The translations under genes and the position numbers were made by a program. 64,000 nt of DNA. Source: Coprinellus micaceus. Its lineage: Eukaryota; Basidiomycota; Agaricomycetes; Agaricales; Psathyrellaceae. The DNA lies in NCBI GenBank assembly GCA_951394405.1, contig OX596341.1, positions 1 through 64,000 of the forward strand, read 5' to 3'. This document shows positions 22,999-35,928 of the stretch, one piece after another. The notes under the pieces are model-generated. The model worked only from the letters and a program-made list of their open reading frames with translations. It was not told the origin of the DNA and did not search any database. How positions within the stretch are numbered: the stretch's first letter is position 1; each line of letters starts with the position of its first letter.

Positions 22999-23925
22999 AT
23001 GGCAGCCATCCTCCCCAAATCACCCTTCCTCCCCGTAGGCTTCTTGGTTCGTATCACCCCCCAACTCCAAAGCCCCGAATTTTCCACCCTCGCGAACGGG
23101 TATGTGTCGGTCCTTATCCTCCCGGGAATCCTCTCACCGATAGGGCAGAAATACATCCCAGAGGACGGCGTTTCAGACATTCTACACCATAACACCTTGA
23201 AGATGTCAAGCGAATCAAATCTCGCCGTACCTCGTTACCAACGAGCGTACCCAGTCGATAGGACGCTGACCCAACTCTCCATCGATGGAATAGTGTTCAT
23301 CAATCACCTCCTCGACCCTTCACGCACGATTCCCTTCCAAACGGCACTCAGGAGCGTCAAACGTCTCGTACTCCACCATCTAACCGAATGCGCATTCACG
23401 TTCAGAGACACTGGTGTCCTCGACGCTTTCTTCCGTTCGATTCGTTCGATGAATAGGCTCGAACACCTCTCCCTCGACCACTTCACTCTCCCCGATCCAA
23501 ACCACCCGCCGGAAGTACCAGCCTGCCTCGCGCTTTCCCCAATTCCAATCAAACACCTCGCCATTCATCACACTCATGGCGAGTCCCTGTCGTTCCTCTT
23601 CGAATGCTTCGAGCCAGACAATTTACTCCTGGAATCCTGCTGGTTCATCCGCCATCTCCCCGACTGCGACAAACTCGTGCTCCGCCAGATCCAGGCGTTC
23701 CATCGGTTTTTCGACGTCCTGGCCGGATGGGATGGAGAAGAGCTCACGATTGACTCTTGCCCCTTCCTCAATGAAGCGTTTGTAAAGGGCTTGAGGAGGG
23801 TGATGGTGGACGCTGGAGAGGTGCTCTGGCCAGGAGCAAATATCTACTTCTACGGATACGGGTATGACGTTTGGAAGAGGATTGATGAGTTCCAGGATCT
23901 ACGCTGGCAACTGGAGGTGCAATGA
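22999..23925 (+). CDS. F-box/LRR-like protein (uncharacterised Agaricomycete family)
   Basis: A single open exon of 308 codons. Leucine-rich units such as LEHLSLDHFTLP and VKRLVLHH, followed by WDGEELTIDSCPFLNEAF, are typical of the LRR half of F-box proteins that recruit substrates to SCF ubiquitin ligases. The same series occurs in the minus-strand gene at 60.8-61.8 kb (LEELALESFALP; WDGLELEVTSSPAFDDDL), which shows they are paralogues. No F-box helix is evident in this copy. The first 68 residues have no counterpart in the paralogue, so translation may begin at Met69 (23203). No intron is needed. Function is inferred from general LRR style only. Confidence 0.65.
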   Translation: MAAILPKSPFLPVGFLVRITPQLQSPEFSTLANGYVSVLILPGILSPIGQKYIPEDGVSDILHHNTLKMSSESNLAVPRYQRAYPVDRTLTQLSIDGIVFINHLLDPSRTIPFQTALRSVKRLVLHHLTECAFTFRDTGVLDAFFRSIRSMNRLEHLSLDHFTLPDPNHPPEVPACLALSPIPIKHLAIHHTHGESLSFLFECFEPDNLLLESCWFIRHLPDCDKLVLRQIQAFHRFFDVLAGWDGEELTIDSCPFLNEAFVKGLRRVMVDAGEVLWPGANIYFYGYGYDVWKRIDEFQDLRWQLEVQ

Positions 23926-24242
23926 TCCCATTTTCTGTTGTGTTCAATTCTGTCCCGTTCTCAAACATGCCATTGGAGAAATGTTATGCATTACTTGTGT
24001 CCTCTGTACATACTGGCGCTCCCGTCTAGCTTCACATTATTTTCCTTTTGACGTTATGTTCACCTACTACTGCACGTTTTCTCTTTTGCTCGCATTACTA
24101 TGTATCATCAGGGGCCATGAAGCGTTTCATTCGTCATGCTCGATATCCCGTATTTATATAGCACTTATATGACCTAATTTAGCGACTCCCCGAGCTGGGT
24201 GAAAAGAATGCAGAGCACCACGGATGCCCAGAATCCGGCGAC
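23926..24242. other. 3' flank of F-box/LRR-like gene
   Basis: AT-richer than its surroundings, with no coding signal, and fits a 3' untranslated and termination region. Confidence 0.35.
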
Positions 24243-27190
24243 TTGATTGATCACCGTGCTCAACACGGCAAACAGATCGCACGACCCCTCTTGGTTCTTG
24301 CAATCATCGTCTCCCATTCCCACCTGCATCTACTACCCCGTATCCGTATCTTCACTTTCCCCTATACCGGACACCCTTTCTCGGGAACTGATCACTCCCT
24401 CGAGCGGGTCCTCGACACGCCGAGAGCGAGGGTGACGATGCTGACCCGGGCTCTGTCCGCCCCTGTCGATTCGATTCTACACCCCCGGCTCTCGAGACTT
24501 CGTTCGAGATGAATGAATGAAGGTCCGCCGAATAGATCGTCAATCCTGAGAACGGTGACAATGCCACGTCCATCCTCGATGATAGCCTGGATAGCCAACG
24601 AGGTCGACGGAGTCACTGAAGAAGGGGTTCAGGAAAGCGTCGATGTCGCCTCCCAACACCCATACCAGGACCTCCTCTCTCCCTCTATCCCTCAGGAGTC
24701 AGGACACCATGACTCTCTTTCGTAGATCCACATGGGTTCCAAAGGTTCAGCTTCCAATAGAGAAAACGAACGCGGATAACTCCCTTACTCGAAGCCATCG
24801 TAGAGTCCAAGGCTGGCGGTGGGGTCTGCCAGGACTTCGGAACGACCCAGAACCAGGTACTCTGCAAGGTTGGGTCCACAACGAAGAGACGGGATGGGTT
24901 CACACCGGCTCGAATGTGGGAGGAGTATTGGGAGGCATAGTGGGGACACTTTCTCCCGTATTTTCCTCTGTTTAACCTCCGCCTTTTTCGTGCCCCATCC
25001 TCCATTCCCGGCGTCGAGTCCAACCACCCGATGTACTCGCTCTCTCTCCCTTTCCCTATTACCTGGCCCCACTCCGTTCACCTCGTGGCCGCGACGCTAA
25101 CGTTTCTCCGTTTCGAGCTTCGCCCACCCAACTCCCAGCCCGCCGCGCATCACCCTCTCCTCCTTCCCTCCCCTCTTACTCGCCACTTGGGGTTTATCGG
25201 ACGACCATTCGGTCGGATACGCGGTCGAATTTCGCTGTGTAAGCCCAACAGGCGTCAACAGGTTGAGCGGATCCGTTTGTTACTCGGTTTGAGTCGAAGG
25301 CGGACGGGTGCCTATCGATTTCTCTCCCACCCACCGGCCCTTTCGTGCTCGTTTCGATTTCGACTGTCCCCTTCGTGCTCGTCTCAGTCGGTCAACTTTC
25401 GACCATGTCGCTTCGGCGGTGAGGAGTTTCGATCTCCTTGGCTCGTTGGTCTCCTTGTCGAGGTGTTTTGAATTTGGCCATTTCACAAATCGGCGAGAGG
25501 TTTTGTTCTCGCCATCGATACCATCATACTCTGAGCCTTCGCCGCCATGCACGATGTGCCTTCCCCCTCGCCCTTCGACTTCGTGCACATTGTCGCAGAA
25601 CGAAGAAGGCTGACGTTCGCTCGTTCGTCAGTAGAGTCCTGCGATGCATGGATCATCCGTCTCCGGCCTCGCAGACACAGTGCCTATTGTGGCGTTTCTT
25701 GGGACGCATTGGAGGAGCGTAGGGGCGGGAGTACGCCTTCTCCCTTTCTCCCTTTCTTGCTTCCTTTCCTCCCCGTCCTTTTATCATTCGTTCTTTCCGC
25801 CCGTAGCATCCTTGTCCCCCCGAGCTCTCTGTCCCTTTTGGTCACTTCCCTTCGTTTCCTCGAGTTCATTCTCCCTATGGCTCTTTCATCGCGTCACATC
25901 ATCATCGTCCTTGACGGCGATCATCTTTACCTGCAGCCACAATTCGAGTGGCCCATGCCACATGGAACTCTTGTGGATGTATTTACGACTTGAGTTTGGC
26001 AATGTTTTCGAGCTGAATCGAGTTGATTTTGACCCTTCGTTTGCTTCTCTTTCTTTCTTTCTGTTACATACCTCTCTGTTTTCCTACTATTACCTCTTAT
26101 TCTTCCCGTTACCCGGATTCCAGACCAACGGATGGAGGCGGAGAAGATCGAGTACCCGAGGAACAATCGGTATGTTATTGAGTTCCAGGTGGATAGGTAC
26201 GTCTCGTCTTTCGATCGCGTTCCTCGCATGTTCTCCCATGCCGTAGCTTTCTTCCCTTCCATTTCATCTTCATCTCTTCGTCTCCTCTTCGTCTCCTTGT
26301 TGGGATCGATGTCGATTTCGAGTTGGATAATGTGTACTGCCCTCGTCGAGAGCGAAAGGTAGCGCTCGTTTTCCCGCCAGGGCTTTCTTGGGTCGTCCTC
26401 CTCCTGTCATTCATACTCTTCCTCCCGCCAATCCAACTGAGTCTGACATTTACTCCAGCAGAATCTCCGGCGCAAGCTGCGATATACGGGTCCGCCTCCG
26501 GCTGAACAGCACTTACAGTATTTCGTTAGACGCGGGTAGTAGCTGTGCCTTGGCGAAATAGTGGTGCGTTCCTTTTCCTTTTGCCCGGGCTCTGGGTCTC
26601 GGCCGTGCGCCTGCAGTCGAGGTGGAGTGCCTCGTGCGTGCGTACGTGTATCCGTGCACCCGTCTTGCTCCTCTTCCCCGTACTGTACCCCGCCCTTTCG
26701 GCCTCCTCTTGCCGTACATACTCACGCCTAGTGACTGTGCTCCGCCCGGCGATTCCTTTTTCCAGCCCGATGCTTCCCTCGACTCCAAGCCCTTCCAATT
26801 CCATTCATTCTACCTTATAGTTCCATATCTGCCGTCCTCTCCTTCTACTCTCGAACACTTCGCTGATCCTCTCTCCCTACCCTGCGTAGAGGCATACATG
26901 GGCCAACGCCACCTTCCAGAAACACCCCTGGGCGCGAGGAGGGTCGCCGTAACTCTGCGACCTCTGCACCGCTGCGCCTTGCGGATGCTTGGCCTTGGTT
27001 ACAGAATCCGACTTCTCGTATCAGGGTGTAGGATGCTGAGCGTAGTCCATACCTCGCTCGGTATCCTCCGCCGAAGACCACCTCCAATCCCGCAGCGCAC
27101 ATGTGATTGCACCACCGCCGGGCTGCGCACGATTCGATGCACTGTGGAACCGCGACTCCCGCTTTGCACTTCTTCGCCTTGAGGATGGAA
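24243..27190 (+). pseudogene. decayed coding-like region with pyrimidine-rich segments
   Basis: Coding-like blocks (24243-24725, 24783-24975, 26132-26200 with EAEKIEYPRNNRYVIEFQVD, 26622-27182) are separated by long CT-rich stretches that end in AG and look like introns. Phase is not maintained between blocks. Style matches 29.1-31.2 kb. I do not recognise the product. Confidence 0.25.
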
Positions 27191-28980
27191 CCTGTCGTCG
27201 AGAAGAAGGGAGGAGGGTGCAGGTTCTCCTCTAAATGAAGTATATATGGCGTCAGCGTCGTCTTCGTACGACGGTCATTCATATTCAGAGTTGAATCGGA
27301 CGGGCCCTAACTTGAAGGTCCGGGGAACGTGCCGACCCACCCATATAAGAGACGGGACAGGGCGGTCCTCGACATCCCTGCGACGAAGCTTGATACTGTC
27401 GAGATTCGGATGAGGCAAGATTCACGGGACTGTTCTTGTCGGGCGCCCACAGTTGGGAAGAACGTCAGGGTTTAGAGACGGAGATCCACAAGTAGGTGGA
27501 ACCGAGGCGTCGATGCAACTAGTTCACAGGAGCAATTTAGAATGGGCAGTATTTACATACGATACCTGTTCGGCAGCATCCTCCAGGCACATGGGGGTTT
27601 CTGTCGTTGTCCTCACAGAGATGCGACTCGGCCAACCTACCTCGTTCGTAGTTGGGACTTCGATTCGAAGATACACTCCATCGAAGGGGTATTTCCTGGA
27701 GAGAATCGGGGGCTATTTTACTCTGTATTACAGTCCCTGGTGGGTGTTTCCGATTCCTCTGGTGACTTCAAAGGCGCAGGCGATTCCGGTACCCCGCTAC
27801 CTATTCTCGTGAACCAAATAACGAACTTGTCTTCGCTCTCTTTTCATTAGACTAGTGCTGTCGAGCTTTATGCAGACTCAGAACCCATTCGTGGGTGCCT
27901 GGAACTCGGGAATTTCTGCCTAGCCTATGGACAGACGGGCAGACGGTCGCGGTACGGCGGAGCGTCGATCCAGCGTAAGAATGCGCCATTTGGCACGTCT
28001 AAGCAGATAGGCGTTGCTACTTGGGCTCTTCGTGGTGCTCTGAAGAGAATGTACCGTCGTAACTAAAGTGAACTGGAATACAGACGTATGAACTTACGCC
28101 ACGGACTTTCGAATATTGTCGTTGGTTAACCGTACTCCCCGGCGGTTCACGAAACGACATTTTCTAGGCTTGCTGTCATGGATGGTGGGTTTTTCTTGGT
28201 TTCGCACTTGTATCGCCCTGTTTCTTCTGCTGTATTCTTTAAATGTCCCTTGTGGGTCTACAGTCCGGGGTCCAGCAATTCACTGACTGGGAGGGACGGA
28301 TATCCCAGGGGGAAGTAGTCGCGCCTTGCCAACGCTGTTCGAGCCTCCCCACTTCATTGTGACCCCGGTGGCATACATTGATTTCTGCTATTAAATTCTC
28401 GACTCATTCTATAACCCCAATATCGCTGCCTCGAATACGCGCCAGCCGTCCCAATCGCTCCGACACCTTGCAAAGCTCTGCCTCAGCGGGGTTCGAACGC
28501 CGGCCAACGGCGTCGATAGGGGCTCCCGCCTCGTGAGAACCGCCTTCGGCAGCTCGGCGAGAGGGGATCACAGCCGACGTCACTAGCCCCTGACCACGAC
28601 CACGATGTTGTCTTGCTCGTACCTCGATAGCGCGCCGACCTCTAGGTTCTCCAACTCGTCCCTGCTCGGTTCCTGGTGTTGCGGCTCGGCTGTTGTGGGC
28701 ACATATCAGCAAAATGGGATGTGCAGAGTGAACCATTGTACGTTCTGCGCTTTCTGGATACGCCCGACTGGTATACTAACGCCATGCTCGTCGCTGTAGT
28801 TCTCGGTCCTCGATAATTAGCGTGAAGGAACCACCACTGGGGGTGAAATTGGGCGTTTAGAGTTAAACTGGCGTCAGTGGGCGCCGACGGAACGATCGAC
28901 GGAGGAGGGAAGGGGCTAAGCGCCCGTGAAAGGTCGGGCACTATCGTAGCGTTGTACGTCGCCGTTGCGTTTTAATTGAC
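27191..28980. other. intergenic, nothing recognised
   Basis: No coding region is supported. A TTCGAAC phrase near 28493 resembles a B box but has no tRNA around it. TAAGCGCCC occurs at 28917-28925. Confidence 0.35.
28917..28925 (+). promoter_or_regulatory. TAAGCGCCC motif (candidate element)
   Basis: Exact nonamer about 150 bp before the first ATG of the next coding-like block, with TATATAT at 28981 between them. This is the most promoter-like placement among the copies. Confidence 0.3.
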
Positions 28981-29064
28981 TATATATCCTCCTTCAACAT
29001 CTCCTTCCCCTTCACCATCACCCTTTTCCCAGATTCCTTGTTTCCTCCACTCCCTCCTTAATTA

Positions 29065-31190
29065 TGCCGGAGACATGGAACTCACGACCTAACAGAAGTT
29101 CCCTGTTGGTGAACGACGAGAACCCCGTATGCCGAGATGCCCCTGGACCACGATTCCGACGCCATCTGGACCTCCCTTGACCGTTGGCTTGGACGGCGCT
29201 CGTCGTTACTCCCCACGACGGTGACGACCGGGTTCCCGCCCTTCGAAATCCCTCCTCTGCGCCCGCTGTATGGACTCGAACCACAGTCTTCTACCCTGTC
29301 CTTCTCGAATCATCCCGGGCTTCGCCGATACGCACTCAAATATCCGCGGACGACCCTCTAGCCCACGAACGGTCTGTTCGAGAAGGCGTATGGAGTGCTC
29401 TTTAGCGTTGATATAGCGGTGAGTATCTTCAATGTGTCTTCTCCCTTGTCTACGAGCCTTGGAGCGAATGCTGACTGAGTCTATCCTCTTCATCTCCTCT
29501 ATCTCCCCCCGTTCAACGTTCAAACCTGTGCTGAACAGGATAATGTCGGATATGATCCGAGATAATCCTTTTCAACAGTCATCGGGACGTTCTATCGACG
29601 AGATGCACTACTATCCATCTGGAGTCGATTCTTTCTACGTCCTCCAACCGCACGCCGATATCCGGAACCTCGCCCCGTAACCTCGCCGATCTCCTCCATT
29701 TCGCCGTCAAAACTCGCTTTCTGACTTCCTCTCGACTCTCGGACTACGCTTGCATCTCGCATCCGTCCGTTACGCGCTGTCTGTGTGTTTAGGTACTGCC
29801 CTCCGCCCATCGAACGCATTGGAACCTTCAGCTCGGTTCGATTCCCACCTGGATCGCCCTACACCCCCTTGGTGTCAACCTCGACGAATGTCCGTGCTGC
29901 CGTCCCGGGCCCAACGAACGCCTAACCCTCGGCGCGACGCATCCTCAGTCGGACCTCGTGGCGGGTAGAAGAACGTCAAGGACGCCACATCAAGCTCTAC
30001 GAGTAATGTTCAACTGATATCCGAGACGCCGTCTCGCCGAATGAGGGTGGGTTGGGATTCTCGCTCCTTCCGTTTCACGTCTCGATTCTTCCCCCTTCAT
30101 GCCTTCTTTTGCGGCCGCATCCCTGTTTGGCCTCTATTCTGGCCGTCGTTGAGCCGGGAGTTCCTTTCTTCACCGCATCTATTTGTCTCCGTTCATCTAC
30201 GTGGTCGGGCGGGCGTTCGATTTATGAGTATTTCTCGAAGTTCCGTCCATGCTTCCGGCTTCTTTTCGCTGTGCATCCCTTTCGTTTCCGGTCATTCTTA
30301 TCGTTTCGCCCGCCATCGGTCCCGTTGAAGTTCTCTCTTTCGTTGTATGTAGGCCTGCACGAGTCGCTTACCGTCCTACTCCCCCTCCCAGGGGAGGATG
30401 GCTCGAGTCTTTCAAGTATTCTCGGCCCTCTTCGCATCCACGTCACGCCCCCGTTGTGTTTCCGGCGTTTGATTCTTTTGGATTTGGGTTGCCTTCGCGT
30501 TCAATATTGATACCTTCCTTTGTTCCGCGTACCGACGTCATCGAGACCCTGGCTGACGACCTTTGTTCTTCTAGCAAGAAGGCGAGAGGGTCTGGAAGGC
30601 TCGCAAGATTGTCGCCGGTTCTGTGACCTAGTCCGCGCATAGGGACGATATCGGAGACGACGAATGCGAGGAAGATGACGAAGAGGATGGCCCGCCGACT
30701 AGTACGCGATGTTTCGAGAAACAGAAGGACCTACCCCCGTGTGAGGTGAGTTGATGTTTCGTTTCAGGTTGCCCTTCCCTCTCGCTTCACTCTATCCGTC
30801 CACGCGCCGCACTCGGCGTTTACCTCTTACTCGTTTCTTCCCTGCTCTTGACCCCGGCTCGGTCCCCTGGTCCTTACTTTCGAATAGACCCTCACTTCCT
30901 AGTTTATCCTCGCCCTCCATATTCTCTCTTCCGGACCTTCCAGCTTCTTTCCCTTTGCGCTCGCCTACTCTTCCTACCGTTTCCAAGCGACCTTACCCTT
31001 CACCCTCTATTGTACCTTCTCCGTTTGGCGTACGTGGTGCTGACGAGCTTCCTCCAGGGATATCGCCCAACCACGCCCCGTCCGACTCTCTGCCCATTTC
31101 GAGCGAATGTCTCTCCCATCCCACTCGGGGGAGGATATGGCCGTCAACGCCCGTTGATGGAGAGTCCGGGTGAGAAGGTGAGGACGGGAG
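29065..31190 (+). pseudogene. decayed multi-exon gene of unknown family
   Basis: It begins with an ATG (MPETWNSRPN) about 80 bp after a TATATAT box. Later fragments read well but in shifting phase or across stops: ERSVREGVWSALFSVDI before a GTGAGT donor near 29419, then after an AG at 29538 VIGTFYRRDALLSIWSRFFL, and near 30575 EGERVWKARKIVAGSV followed by a stop. Acidic tract DDECEEDDEEDG near 30655. This looks like a once-functional gene with long CT-rich introns that has acquired frameshifts and nonsense codons. No domain recognised. Confidence 0.35.
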
Positions 31191-34100
31191 TTGATGATTA
31201 GTGCCAAACTCGTAGTTTCAACCGACCTTGGCGTGAGCGCTTAAAATGCTTCCCTTCCGATAGCGAGATGGGTGACGCGGCGTTTGAGACAGGTTGTCTC
31301 AGTACGTATCTACTTCCCGCTTGTCCTAGATCCAACCTTGGAATGCCAAGTCCAGTATTGGCGAGTTTTAGCTTTCGTATGCCTGGTGAATCGCGAATGG
31401 GGGAGGACGTTTATTGCGGGTCTCGAAACGTTTCGGGTGGAACGTCATGGACGTGGTCTTCGGACCGATAGGTCAAGATACTCTCCTTTGTGGTATCACG
31501 GACGCCGTCTCGGGGATCGTCATAGTTTCCACTCTCACCCTCCCGTGTTTCCAAGTTCTCTATACCCATCTTTCTGTTGGTCTCATACTCCCCCCGTCTC
31601 GTCGAGAATCGATAGAACGCACATGATCACTTCAGATCTTCGTGTTCTCACTCCACTGTGCGGTGTATCTTCAGCTCGTATCAATTGTCTTCTTCTTTCT
31701 CGCGGCTGCCCTTGCTGGCCCCGGGTCATTGTACGCTTTTGGAATGCTCGGGATGGTCTCCGTAACCGGGAAAAGGTCGATTGCCATGGAGAGAAGGTTG
31801 CTCCGTGTTCCTTTCTTCCATCATTGCCCTGATCGTGCTCGCTTGTTCGCCGCGATGCATGTGCTGCTCAGATGACGGGTGGCCCTTGCTACGCTCATGC
31901 TTGGTGTCGGATGGTGCATGAGTTCGGCGGATAATGGAATGAATTGTCGTACCTAAGGACCTCCAGCCAAAAGCTGCATATGAGTGCCTCTGTATCGGGT
32001 TTCGGTAATCTAGCTTTGGCGTTCTGGACCCTGAATTCATCGTAATTAAATATTATTTCATAAGTTCAATGGAGCCCGAATAGCCGAGGAGTGACTAGCA
32101 CCCAGAGCCGCATTTCTGCCCATCGAGGCGAACGCGACTGGCCGCACGTGCTACGCACGCCCCACTGATATCATCCCCTTCCTCAGGTAAGCTGAGACTC
32201 ACCTCTCTCTTCCTCGAACAGTCACGACGAGGCGGTTTCCGCGCTACCCGCCCACCGCTTCCCTTTCCACTCCCGGTCTAAATCTAATTTCACAATCATC
32301 TGCACAATTTGTATTTGTCTACATACCTCGTGTACAAATAGATGTCTCCGAGGATGAGCTGCCCATCGAGGCGCCCATCCATCACCTGCTATCACTCCCG
32401 GCACTCATCTCTCTCATTCGAGGCTCCATTGGATTGAATACATTTTACGGTGAATGAGCGGTTCCCTGCACTATGGCCCGCTGAATGTGTCTCCAGCGCA
32501 CGGTGATCAAACCAACGCCGCCCGTCAGAACAACCTCCCAAGACCTGACCGGCGGCCATTCGATGGTTCATATGCGTGTTCTAAAATTACATACGTGCGA
32601 TGAAGGAGATATTGGGTCGCGACGAGTAGCCTGCAGACTCAACCCTTTCCTTCCTCCCAACTCGATTCACCAACTCAAGGCCGAACCTCGAGAAGTATCG
32701 CTCGACTACCCTTCGACCCAATCCTTCTGCTTTCCTTGCGCTTCCAATTATGGTAGACGCTCAAAACCCCGCGGCAGTTACGGCGAGGGATCGAGCGGAG
32801 CAGTATCATATGATGCTCGGCTTTTGGCTTGGGGTGAGTGGCCGTTACGATAGGTGAACTTGTTAACTCACAGCCTCTTCATTCCGATGCGATAGGCGGT
32901 AGTATACGGTCCGTCTTCTTCTGCCTTCTACCCGCTGATCGCTAACGGAGGTGTTCTCGACAGGTCTTTATACATACCTATTTGCACTCTTCGTGAAGAT
33001 TACCATCCAGACGCGAAGGCCGGGCCCCAATGTCTCGTCCCAGGTACGGAGGGGTGTGTGCAACGCGCTTGTGATGGTTTTAACGCGGTCTTCAAAGGTC
33101 TTTACTCTTGGGGCATTGGTCACGTTCGTCCTTACGACGATATATATGGGTACGTTTTCGACTTCGCTGCATAGACCTTCATGTATCTGAGGTCTTTTCA
33201 ACGTAGGGTGCAATACCTCCAGGTATCTATATGCCTTCAGCCCGGATTGGGTAGACGCCTCAAACGGCCGGCTCCCGGTTTACTACCTGCACGACTTCAC
33301 GAAGGCCCTTAACTCCGCTACGAGTGATATCATGGGGGTTCTCGTATGGACGGGGGACGCTTTGGTGGTGAGTGTCCTTTCTTCTCCTCGAAATCGGCAT
33401 CCCGGCATTAACATCATCGCCATAGATCTACCGGTGTTTAATAATATGGGAGATGAACTGGTGGATTGTTGCCCTCCCCGGGTTACTATTCACCTTTAGT
33501 GTCGGTACGTCGACCCCGTTACATCGCGTGGCGACTTCCTATCTGACATTAGACGTCATCAAGTCAACGGTGCCGTCATCCGGGTCTGGCTTAAGCGCCC
33601 GGGGGTCCTCACCATCGCGCAGGTGCATTCACTCACTAATATGGTCTATCCTGTCAACATCGCGCAGAGCTGCCTTACAACGGGCCTCATCACATTCAAG
33701 ATATGGCGCCAGTACCGGCTCTCTCGTTCGGTTGGGCTGAACAACCATGGCTCCGGCGTGGGGCTTCTGACTGTCATTAGGATCATCGTGGAGAGCACGA
33801 TGATCTGTACCATTCAGCAGGTGGTATTGTGCATCCTCTACTACCTCAACAGTCCTGCACAGTGGGCCGTTCATGGTACGCTCGTGCCGAGTATGGGTAT
33901 GTCATTGCTCTTGGAATTGTATATTTTATCGGCTGACATTCGAATTTCCACAGGCGTCGTCTTCGTGCTCCTTTTTATCCGAATCCACGAAGCCAAGAAG
34001 GCCCCTCTGCCGACTATTCAGCTTCCCTGGAGTTCAGGTGAAAGTATGTCCACTCCCTTGACAGCTTCAAACGGAACGAGCGAAGGGACGTCACATGCCC

Positions 34101-34650
34101 CGCACCAGCAACGTGGCCATCGGCGCACTGTGAGCGACGGGGTTATCGTCGCTGCACCATCCATATCCATATCATTGCCCAAACACATCCCTTATTCTGC
34201 AGCACCATTCCGTAGCGCGACTGACGATGCTGTGGACCTCGAGCGAGGCGGCGTGGCGTCTGAGAAGTCAGTGGGCGGCGCTATTTTGCCTGTGAATGCT
34301 TTGTCTAAGTACCCGCGGTAATCCCCAATTTTTCATACCTACACAAATCTTCCCATCGTGACATATACTACTTACTAACGTTCTCTCATCTCGTTGTTAT
34401 ATGTTCCTCCAGGCGGAGGTCTTGTGTCATCGTAGTCGATTCTTGGGCTTCAATGCCTCCCCATCTTGCTGGTGGAGTCTCAGATAATCCACAGCTTTGT
34501 TCGTTTCAAGTGCCGTCCTACCTACCTACCCCTCATTCTGTTTTCTGAAGAATGCACAACTTGCATGGTGGATTCGTTTGCTACCACTGCCACGTACTCG
34601 GTCAAAGGGCATATTGTGACGTTTGACTCGAGATGCCACATCGTGCCTGT
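31190..34650 (+). repeat. segmental duplication, copy A
   Basis: Matches 46880-50700 along its length: a decayed coding stretch (from GAGATGGGTGACGC at 31265), the phrase TTGGCGTTCTGGACCCTGAA near 32015, the upstream region of the membrane gene, the gene itself and about 300 bp downstream. The offset grows from about 15.69 kb to 16.015 kb, so copy B holds about 300 bp more in 47.5-48.3 kb. Confidence 0.8.
32750..34321 (+). CDS. seven-helix integral membrane protein, copy A (uncharacterised Agaricomycete family)
   Basis: Eight exons join exactly: 32750-32833, 32896-32908 (only 13 nt), 32964-33043, 33098-33149, 33207-33367, 33426-33504, 33564-33896, 33954-34321; 389 residues. Introns are 54-62 nt. 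Hydrophobic segments lie roughly at 23-45, 60-77, 113-135, 137-155, 172-195, 215-240 and 250-275, the layout of a serpentine protein, followed by a polar Ser/Thr-rich cytoplasmic tail (SNGTSEGTSHAPHQQRGHRR). Phrases MNWWIVALPG, VYPVNIAQSCLTTGLI and RIIVESTMI are hallmarks of a large family of receptor-like membrane proteins in mushrooms; ligand and role are unknown. The paralogue at 48.8 kb keeps every exon boundary, so the model is well supported. Confidence 0.85.
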
Positions 34651-35928
34651 AGATGACCTCTCGTTTCACCTCGTCACCGCCCCATTCCGCACCGTCCGCT
34701 TCCCGTGCTCTCGGCTCGTTACCAAGCACTTGGATCCATGCGCTCGTCAATCTAATTTCTGCGTAGCAGGGTCTCCTTGAACCTCAGGATGACCGAGGAG
34801 CCCAGGATAACAGGGAATTCCGAGATTAAAGGCCGGTCTTGAAAGGGGGGGATGGACCTAGCCTCATCGAAGGGTGACTAGGGCTGCACGTGCAACTGTA
34901 TCGGTCTTCCTCGGTGACGGGGGATATCACGCTCGACAGTCAAGAGGTCGAGACGGCAGGCCATAAGATGGGGCATGAAGAGCGCAGTATATTGGGGGCT
35001 ATGTATGTACAGGTCGGTTCTAGCGCAAGAGGTCAGTCGGGAAGCACGAGGCAGAGAGACGATATACGCGCACCTCTACTTCAGCTACGACACACGCCAG
35101 GCTGAGGAACACCCTTCAGCCGTGTCTTTAGATAAAAGCTACGCGCTGGAGGACATATTGAGAGATGGATCATTGGGTCGGGCGCAAGTCAAGCTCTCAG
35201 AGCCCGGTACAAGGAGGTAAGCGCAGTATTGACGGTGTCGAGTGACGAAAGAGGGAGTGAAAGGGTGAGGCGCCTAGCCGGTGCAAGTTGTGAGGAGGTC
35301 CGCATCAAGAGTGGACATCTGCTTCTCGCCGTTGGAGTAGGGTCAGGACGTCCGAGAAGATCGGAAGAGGTTTGGATAGGCATTTGGGTCACAACATTCT
35401 CAAAGAATGTCCCTAGTAAGTATGTAGGTTACATAGAGAGGAAGTACAAGGCGTACCTAGCTTTCATTCCCATCCATACTCCTCGAACCCTGAGGACTTC
35501 GCAGTCGGACGACAAGCGCCAAGGCTCTGTAGAACTGTGCCACCATCGAATGTCCGCCGCGTGCATTCGTGTTGGAGACCAGGCTTCGCCGTAAGGGAGA
35601 GCAGGGTTATTGATTAGAAGAAGAAGTACCTTTGGAGGTGCATCAGTGAACGGGAGACCATGCAGATCGCAAGCAATCCACAATGGACTAGACCACAGCC
35701 CAGGGCAGCTCCACATCCCGTATCCCCAGGAAAGGCGGCGGTAATCGAAGTCTGAGGTACGAATTTAAATCTATCAAAGATTCTTGAGCCTAGTCTGCGG
35801 GTCAGAGGAGACGAGGGGATGGAACGACGAGGAGGTCATTGTGGTCGGAGAGAGCTGCCCGGATGACAACAGCCCCTGAGCAGCGATCCGGCGATTGCCG
35901 AAGATGCCTTTGACTCCGAAGGTGGTCC
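34651..35928. other. intergenic, nothing recognised
   Basis: Short frames only (up to 121 codons at 35229-35594), without domain, TATA box or splice continuity. Confidence 0.35.

Noticed and set aside
28440..28520. tRNA suggested by TTCGAAC
   Set aside because: The B-box-like phrase is palindromic, but neither strand gives a paired T stem, an A box at proper distance or an acceptor stem.
32485..32853. 122-codon frame open in both duplication copies (also 48500-48868)
   Set aside because: It overlaps the true start of the membrane gene in another phase and is explained by shared ancestry of the upstream region; there is no domain.
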